Assembly (NCBI GenBank): GCA_036867785.1
Contig: CP145427.1
Coordinates: 372,001-436,000 of the forward strand
Direction of reading: 5' to 3'
DNA from: Plasmodiophora brassicae
Lineage: Eukaryota > Endomyxa: Phytomyxea > Phytomyxea > Plasmodiophorida
Length of the DNA: 64,000 bases
This document shows, piece by piece, positions 58,453-64,000 of the stretch. Made by a program: the position numbers and the translations under genes. Positions within the stretch are counted from its first letter, which is position 1; the number at the start of each line of letters is the position of its first letter. The notes under the pieces are model-generated. The model had not been told where the DNA came from. It saw only the letters and a program-made list of their open reading frames with translations, and made no database searches.

Positions 58453-58584
58453 AGCGGGTCGGTCGCCGGCAGAATACAGCAGGGCAATACAGTCTATGTG
58501 GAATGTCCGCGCGCGGCTGCAGTTCAGCCACGTGTCGGTGCAGTTCGCGGCAGTCATCCGCCCAGCAGCGTGCGGCATTTGTCA

Positions 58585-60549
58585 ATGTGGTCGGTGCGTG
58601 ACGCCGTCGTCGTCGTCCTGGGCGCCGTGGCGTTGCTGGGCGCGGCGTCGGCCAGGATCGAGGAGCTGACCGTCGACCATGACAGGTCCGTGTGCGAGCG
58701 CGCGCGCGTCATGCGCATCGGTGTGGTGACCGCTCGTGCACAGCCGACCGGTGGTCCTGATGGAGGTGTTCGGGTTCGACGTGCATGGCCGATTCGAGCT
58801 TCGTCTCGACAACGTCGTGGTGGGAACGTGATGCCACGATGCGCAGCAGCGTATCTGTAACGCGTGCTGGAATTTGGCAGATGCACTTTCAGAAGACAAC
58901 GGACATGACGCTGACACCGAACGCGAAATTCGTGCTGAAGCGATCGCTGGAACCGGCCACGTACCCGGTTCCCGGAACGACGGCCTCGTTCTGCTTCCAC
59001 GAGTACGTGTTTGATTCGCAGATGCACGTATTCGACACGAAGTACGACCTGGCCCACGCGGAGAAAACGTAGGATCGCGGCCAACGTGCCTGCGGGTTGC
59101 ACGAACGCCTGACAATGGTGCACCTAGTTCCGACACGTCAGTTTCGTTCCCGACGCAGACGTTTGCCCTCGACGTAATCAATCCGGGCCTGTACCACCTG
59201 TTCTGGTCCAACTGTGCCCCTGGCAGTTCGATATCGTTCACGGCGACGCTCACCGAGTATAACGCCCCGTTCAAGGGGTCCGACCAGCGCGATTACTTGT
59301 CGATCGGCGAATCGCCGCTGCCCACCGTGTTTGCCCTGTCGGCACTGCTCCTTGTAGTTGAAGCTGCCGTCTGGATCCGCCTTCTTCGACGCTCTGAGTA
59401 ATACCCTCACGCATAACGGCGGTGTGATCTGGGTTTGCGTTTAGTGATGCAGTGCTGCAGGGCACATCAAGTGAAAAAGATCCACCACCTGATGACCTTC
59501 GTGGTTGCTGTCAAGGCCATTGCCTCCGGCCTCGATGCGATCAAGCTTGCGACCCTAAAGGCAACCGGCGTGTTCGACGAATGGGCGTACCTGTTCTATA
59601 TCGCGCATTCCATTCGCACGCTTGCCTTCTTTGCTGGCATCGTCCTCATCGGTTACCTGTGCATGTGCGGTTCATCCTGTCTGACGCGACTGACAGATGC
59701 GTGTAGGCAACGGCTGGAGCTATATGACCCCGTTCATCACGGCCAGGGACAAGCGGATCATCACGGCGGTTCTTTCGCTGCAGGTCGTTGTCAACATTGC
59801 CCTTGTTGTGGAAGAGACCACCATGCCTGGATTCGTGTACGTCCGCATTGTTGATGGTATACGCGCCTATAAGGCTGATCGGGTCAATCGTGCAGCTTCT
59901 GGCTTCGGACGCGGGACATTCTTCTGATGCTCGACATTATCTGCTGCTGCGCCATCTTGTTCCCGTTGATGTGGTCCATACAACACCTGAAGCAGACGAT
60001 CAGCAGCCGGAACGACGAGAAGGGTCCGCGTTGCACTGGATAGTACGCCCGAGCAACGCCCTGCTAACACGTACGTCACAGCGGCCCAGAATCTCGGCCG
60101 TTTGAAACGGTTTCGAAAGTTCTACGGCCTGGTGGTTGTGTATATCTACACGGTAACGCCCATGCGTGCTGATCACACGTTGTCGTGGGCTGACCGACAC
60201 GCAGACGCGGATCATCGTGCTTCTGATGGCGTCCCTGCTCCCGTACCGTATGACGTGGCTGTCCACGCTGACGTACGAGACGGTAACGCAGAGCGCGATG
60301 CCCCGGCAGGCTTGCCCAGTAACCCGTTGCTAGGCCACGATCGTGTTCTACGCTCTGACGGGGTGGTGGTTCCGCCCGGCGACCCAGACGCCGTACATCC
60401 CCATCGACCAGGAGAACGTGGAGCTCATCTCGCTCGATGAGCACGGCCTAACAGGTTCGTACGCGCGCCCCGCGAACTCGTTCACGCGTCCGACACACTG
60501 TGTAGAGGACGACCTGGACAAGCTCATCGAGGAATCCAGCACCATCTAA
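58585..60549 (+). CDS. GPR107/GOST-family seven-TM protein
   Basis: The signal peptide is MWSVRDAVVVVLGAVALLGA, followed by ASA. The Golgi-dynamics (GOLD-like) ectodomain has VFGFDVHGRFELRLDNVVV, PGLYHLFWSNCAPGSSISFT and DYLSIGESPLPTVFALSALL, the block just before TM1 in this family. The TM core then shows VKKIHHLMTFVVAVKAIAS, DEWAYLFYIAHSIRTLAFF, LIGTGWSYMTPFITARDK with the family's LIGTGW split by an intron, and AVLSLQVVVNIALVVEE. The last exons include GWWFRPATQTPYIPIDQ and an acidic tail ending LDKLIEESSTI. Members act in Golgi-endosome traffic; some are receptors. Six or more introns are needed. It does not share the SISxGE signature of the other 7TM family here. Confidence 0.82.
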
Positions 60550-60800
60550 ACATAAACCATGCGGGGCTGTTCCAATCCGCTGGACGCGTCGCCTGAAGGC
60601 CGCGGGGCGCGCGCGCGCGTCGCTCGGGGACTGCGTCAGTCAGTCCGAGGAGGGTTTCCTCGACGGATCATTGGACAAGACGTGCCTGTCACCCTTCCCC
60701 GCCCCGCTCGTCCCACAATAACGCCATTAGGGATCGCGATCGTCCTCGACCCATTAACGCAGTTGGTGACGGCGCCGACGACGCATGGTATGTAGGGGCG
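60550..60800. other. Intergenic/UBE2S promoter
   Basis: About 250 bp between two + strand genes, GC-rich; no element recognised apart from CG-rich runs near 60,605. Confidence 0.4.
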
Positions 60801-61533
60801 ATGATGAAGGATCCCGCGGTGGTCTGACGGCGCCGCCCCCGCGCAGGCCAACGAGAACCTGCCGCCGGCGGTCATCGCCCAGCTCCTGAAGGAGCTGCGC
60901 GGCCTGGCCCGGGACGCCCCCGACGGGATCGCGGTCACCATGCCCGACGATAACGTGTCGACGATCCATGCCGACATCCGGGGGCCGGAGGAGACGCCGT
61001 ACCATCGCGGCGTCTTCAAGTGCAAGCTGATCCTCGGCAGCGACTACCCGGCGAACCCGCCGAAAGGTATACCGGTGCACGCGCGCGTCTCCGCCCCGTG
61101 TCCTCTGATGCGCGCGCCCCCAGCCGTGTTCGTCACCAAGATCTTCCACCCGAACGTGAACGGCGAAGGCCTGATCTGCGTCAACGCGTTGAAACGCGAC
61201 TGGCAACCGACACAGGGCATCCGGCACACGTTGTCCGTCATCCGGTGCCTGCTGATCTGCCCGAACGTCAGGCTCTCCCCACGCGCGCACGTCCCCAGAC
61301 CGGCGCGCCCGCTGACCCGTGTGTTGTACCGTTGGCAGGCGGAATCGGCGCTGAACGAGGAGGCCGGCAAGATGCTTCTGGAGAACTACGACGGGTACGC
61401 GTCGCGGGCGATGCTGTTCACCAAGATCTACGCCATGCCCGCCGAATCCTGCACGGCCGCGCTCCAGCCGGGCGGCGGCACCGGCGCCAGCAAGGCGATC
61501 CGCAAGCAGAAGCGCAGCATCAAACGCCTCTGA
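60801..61533 (+). CDS. UBE2S: Ubiquitin-conjugating enzyme E2 S
   Basis: The APC/C-linked E2 that extends K11 chains in animals. Exon 1 is only MMKDPA, ending at a 28-nt intron (60819-60846). Then come NLPPAVIAQLLKELRGLARD, EETPYHRGVFKCKLILGSDY, and after intron 61067-61123 the HPN motif in VFVTKIFHPNVNGEG, with catalytic Cys in LICVNALKRDW. Intron 61267-61338 joins CLLICPN to AESALNEEAGKMLLENYDGY. The NPESALNEEAG block is diagnostic of UBE2S. The tail is Gly/Ala-rich and ends KQKRSIKRL, close to the LRRL tail that docks on the APC/C in animals. Supports a mitotic-exit role. Confidence 0.9.
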
Positions 61534-61624
61534 CGGGCGTGGACGGGGGCCGCCATCAGCAGACGACTGGAGCGTATAAAGCGGGTGCGGGGGAGCAGCA
61601 GCGTTTGCCTCGTGTGGGGGCCGC

Positions 61625-62383
61625 TTATGACAGTGCCGCTCGTTTACGGTTAGCGTCGGCGAGCGCCTTGCGTCGCTCCCAGAGCTGGGTGGCCAGCAGC
61701 GTGCGGCCGGTAACGGCGAGCGCCCGCATGATGATGTCGAGGCCGTCGACATCGGCGGGGATGCCCCGGGCGTTCATGTCGGCGTACAGGTCCTCGGCGG
61801 CCTGCAGGTCCTGCCTGCCGACCAGGACCCGGAGCAGGGCGTTGTACGCCTGGCGGACGCGGGGATGCCGCCGGTCCTTCAGCGCCTCGGCGAAGAACGC
61901 GCGGCACGTGTCGACGTCGTCGCGGAACGCGCGGATCAGGTGCGCGTACGTGGTCGCGTTCGTCCGGACGCCGCGCCGGACCATCTCGTCGAACCATTCG
62001 CGACAGACGCCCGGGTCCCTCTGCCCGGACAGGCACCGAAGCAGTTCGTGGGCGTGGCAGCGCTCCAGGACGGGGTCGCCGGCGAACGCGATGACCCGCC
62101 GGCAGGCGCCCGAGTCGCCCGCGTCGGCCAGCAGGCGCAGCTGGTGCCGGACGAGGTCGACGTGCCGCCCGGCCTTCAGGTCGCGGTTATGCACCGACCA
62201 TCGCAGCAGGTGCTCGGGGCCGCGCCCGAACAGCACGTCGCCCAGCAGGCGCAGCGTCGACAGCGTCGGCGCCGGCGCGAACTCGCGCACCCGGCACGCC
62301 TGCTCGAACAGGACGTGGTCCGGCATCGTCGGCGCGGCCCGGCGCACGCCGGCCACCCACTGGCGCTGCACGAACACCTCCAT
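61625..62383 (-). CDS. Pentatricopeptide-repeat (PPR) protein
   Basis: Single exon, about 252 residues from MEVFVQRQWVAGVRRAAPTM. Helical hairpin repeats of PPR type are clearest in the second half: CREWFDEMVRRGVRTNATTY then AHLIRAF, YNALLRVLVGRQDLQAAEDL then YADMNARGIPADVDGLDIIM. Residues Thr/Asn at the RNA-reading positions are visible in some units. Basic and Arg-rich at the N-terminus; possibly mitochondrial, as most PPR proteins are, but no clean presequence can be claimed. The stops of this gene and UBE2S face each other 90 bp apart. Confidence 0.72.
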   Translation of the reverse strand: MEVFVQRQWVAGVRRAAPTMPDHVLFEQACRVREFAPAPTLSTLRLLGDVLFGRGPEHLLRWSVHNRDLKAGRHVDLVRHQLRLLADAGDSGACRRVIAFAGDPVLERCHAHELLRCLSGQRDPGVCREWFDEMVRRGVRTNATTYAHLIRAFRDDVDTCRAFFAEALKDRRHPRVRQAYNALLRVLVGRQDLQAAEDLYADMNARGIPADVDGLDIIMRALAVTGRTLLATQLWERRKALADANRKRAALS

Positions 62384-62430
62384 CGGACCCCGCCCGCCCG
62401 CCCCAGTCAGCGCTGCAAATACGGCGTCGT

Positions 62431-62441
62431 CCCGCCAAAAA
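62431..62441. promoter_or_regulatory. CCCGCCAAAAA element upstream of the PPR gene
   Basis: Read with the minus-strand PPR gene this is TTTTTGGCGGG, 48-58 bp above its ATG: nearly the same sequence and spacing as at the VPS9 gene. Confidence 0.38.
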
Positions 62442-62498
62442 CAAAAATGACGCGGTCGGGCCCGGCACTGCACATTCGTCGGCACTTGGCCGGCGCAC

Positions 62499-62593
62499 GC
62501 TCCCGGTGTGCAGTTCTGCGCCGGGCCGACTGGGGACCTGTTACGCGGTTTCTTCCGCACAGTCTGCCCGGCGCAGAACTGCACACCGGGAGC
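62499..62593. repeat. Perfect 28-bp inverted repeat
   Basis: Left arm 62499-62526 (GCTCCCGGTGTGCAGTTCTG plus CGCCGGGC) and right arm 62566-62593 are exact complements, with a 39-bp spacer. It sits in the divergent promoter between the PPR gene (-) and the 7TM-like gene (+). It may be a shared protein-binding palindrome or a tiny foldback element. Confidence 0.85.
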
Positions 62594-62688
62594 GTGTTAC
62601 ATTAGCCGGGCGCGGGGGATCGCCAGTGGGTACACACCCACCCACCCACCCAGCATCCCCGGTTCGACCCGCGAACGAACGTGTGCCG

Positions 62689-63854
62689 ATGAAGGGGGTG
62701 GCGTGCTGCGCCGTGGCGGCATGGGCGATGGCGGCGGGTTACCAGGTGGCGCACGGCTGCTTCGTTGCTGGTGGCGGCGGCGACGGGGACGTGATGTGCG
62801 CCACGCTGCGCAACGTCGCGTGCGGGCGATGGCGGGCCGGCAATACGAGCGTGGCCGTTGGGCGCGTTCCGACTGCGAACGAGGTGCTCCTGATCCCGAA
62901 TCTGGGCGGAGCGTCGCTGTCGTCGCATGTGGCGACGTGCAGCGAGCTCGGTAGGGCGATGGCCGTTGGCGGACGTCGACCGCAGCCTCAGACCGCAACG
63001 CACTGGACAGGGTGCCTGGGCATCATTGTGGCCGACACTGGCGTCGACCTTGACGTTCCGGGGCGGCTGCTGGACCAGTACTGGGAGATCGTCCCGCCGC
63101 CGCACGCTGTCGTCGCCAGTGTCCCCGTCGTCGAGGTCACTCGCCGCGTCTGGCTGCAGCTGGCGACGAAGGACGGCGGCGTCGTGACGTGGACGGGGAC
63201 CCGGTCCACAGCCTGGCACGACGTGGCGGCGTCGCGGCCGATGACGCTGTTCGGCATGCTGGCCGTGTGCTGGAGCGCGTTCAACGTCGCGCTCTGCGGC
63301 GTGAAGCTGAACGGCGTCCTGCGCGGCGCCAAGAAGCGCGGGTCAGCGCCGCTCTCCGCCCAGGTCGTCCTGGCCTGCGTCACGCTGTCGAGCGTCCTGC
63401 AGGGCGTCCACAGCGCCAACACGTACGCGGCGAATGGCACGGTCCGTTCGTCGTGCAGGTCGCTCGTCAGCCGGCGATCGATGAACGTTCGCTGTTGTGG
63501 CAGTGGGTGCCCGCCGAGGCGTCCGGCGTGCTGCTGTTCGCCCCGCTGTCGCTGCTGGACCTGGCGCTGGTCGTCATGGCGGTCAGCTGGCGCCGCGCCA
63601 TGACCTGGGGCTCGTGGCTGCCGGCGCCCGCCGAGGCGTCCCTGCAGGGCCTGATGCTGTTCGCCGCGGTGGCCTACGCGATCGCCGACGGGACCGCCGC
63701 CGTCGCCTGCGCCGTCACGTACGCGTCGTGCGCGACGCCGTCCCGCGCCCGGATCGGCGTCATGCAGGGCGCCCAGGCGGTGACAACGGCGGCCGTCGTC
63801 GCGAACGCCTGCGAGATGCTGTGGCGCCTTCAGCACCGGGGCGGCGCCGTGTAA
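62689..63854 (+). CDS. Divergent member of the 7TM receptor-like family
   Basis: Signal peptide MKGVACCAVAAWAMAAGYQV. The ectodomain (TSVAVGRVPTANEVLLIPNL, HWTGCLGIIVADTGVDLDVP, PHAVVASVPVVEVTRRVWLQ) has the same order of blocks as the genes at 34120, 35852 and 54261, including a GCLGIIV for GCAGLLQ exchange. TM segments include PMTLFGMLAVCWSAFNVALC, AQVVLACVTLSSVLQGVHSA, LLFAPLSLLDLALVVMAVSW and EASLQGLMLFAAVAYAIADG. The SISxGE signature is not evident. One short intron of about 29 nt near 63,442-63,470 is proposed to join YAANGT to PAIDERSLLWQW; the exact ends are uncertain. Strongly GC-rich third positions. Confidence 0.6.
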
Positions 63855-63919
63855 GACCCGACCGCTGCGTTGTACGCGCGCCTCCCCCCTCTGACGACCG
63901 TTGTGCACGCCCCAGGCCC

Positions 63920-64000
63920 ATGGCCGAGCGGGAACGGGCGCAGGCGCGCCTGCGCAACCGGGTCGTCCTGGGCATCGCCTGCCAGGTGCTCCTGCTCGGC
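63920..64000 (+). CDS. Start of a gene cut by the window end
   Basis: ATG at 63920 gives MAERERAQARLRNRVVLGIA followed by CQVLLLG, a charged head running into a hydrophobic segment, as in a membrane protein. It follows the 7TM-like gene on the same strand by 65 bp. Too short to identify. Confidence 0.45.
   Translation, partial: MAERERAQARLRNRVVLGIACQVLLLG

Noticed and set aside
61020-62450. Long + strand frame of 476 codons
   Set aside because: Overlaps UBE2S in another frame and the PPR gene on the other strand, both of which have strong family motifs.

Overview
This window is GC-rich, gene-dense nuclear DNA from a unicellular eukaryote. Most genes carry short GT–AG introns. Ones I could place by joining reading frames measure 53, 58 and 59 nt in the ABC transporter and 28, 57 and 72 nt in the E2 gene. 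Neighbouring genes lie only tens to a few hundred bases apart on both strands. The gene content is eukaryotic: a cohesin subunit, a histone-fold CENP-S, UBE2S, a VPS9 Rab5 exchange factor, a GPR107-type protein, and an intron-bearing tRNA-Met. A probable SPEF2-like central-pair protein implies a flagellated stage. Compactness, intron size, flagellar gene and several small secreted repeat proteins fit a plasmodiophorid (Rhizaria; for example Plasmodiophora). That assignment is inference and untested.

Left third (1-26,600): a 5'-truncated ABCC transporter (+); an unknown secreted or anchored protein (-); the cohesin subunit SCC3/STAG (-); a multi-domain cyclic-nucleotide-binding protein with five CNBDs (+); a WS/DGAT acyltransferase (-); a CTR copper transporter (-); a second giant protein with eight CNBDs (-); and a SPEF2-like flagellar protein (-). 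The two CNBD genes are paralogous in repeat architecture. They lie in opposite orientation with two unrelated genes between them.

Middle (27,200-50,800): a tandem pair of related unknown genes (+); a VPS9-domain protein (-) divergent from tRNA-dihydrouridine synthase DUS1 (+); a decayed relic plus two intact tandem copies of a seven-TM receptor-like family (+); a PLCXD-type PI-PLC (-); a metallo-beta-lactamase-fold-like protein (-); and four predicted secreted proteins (-). These four are an F-box/ankyrin-like protein, two repeat-rich proteins sharing a C-terminal motif, and a Cys/His finger protein with an internal duplication. The secreted cluster is surrounded by GGGTCGACCC-rich arrays and direct repeats.

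Right (51,000-64,000): a transposon-associated zinc-binding relic ending in a large inverted repeat; a third, intronless 7TM paralogue; a tRNA-Met; a fascin-like beta-trefoil protein; CENP-S; a GPR107/GOST-type receptor; UBE2S; a PPR protein; a fourth, divergent 7TM-like protein; and the start of another gene. Housekeeping functions (cohesion, kinetochore, APC/C-linked ubiquitination, tRNA modification, endosomal traffic) are interleaved with lineage-specific membrane and secreted families. A TTTTTGGCG element, resembling an E2F site, recurs just upstream of several genes. I saw no CRISPR, rRNA, retroelement or complete transposon.
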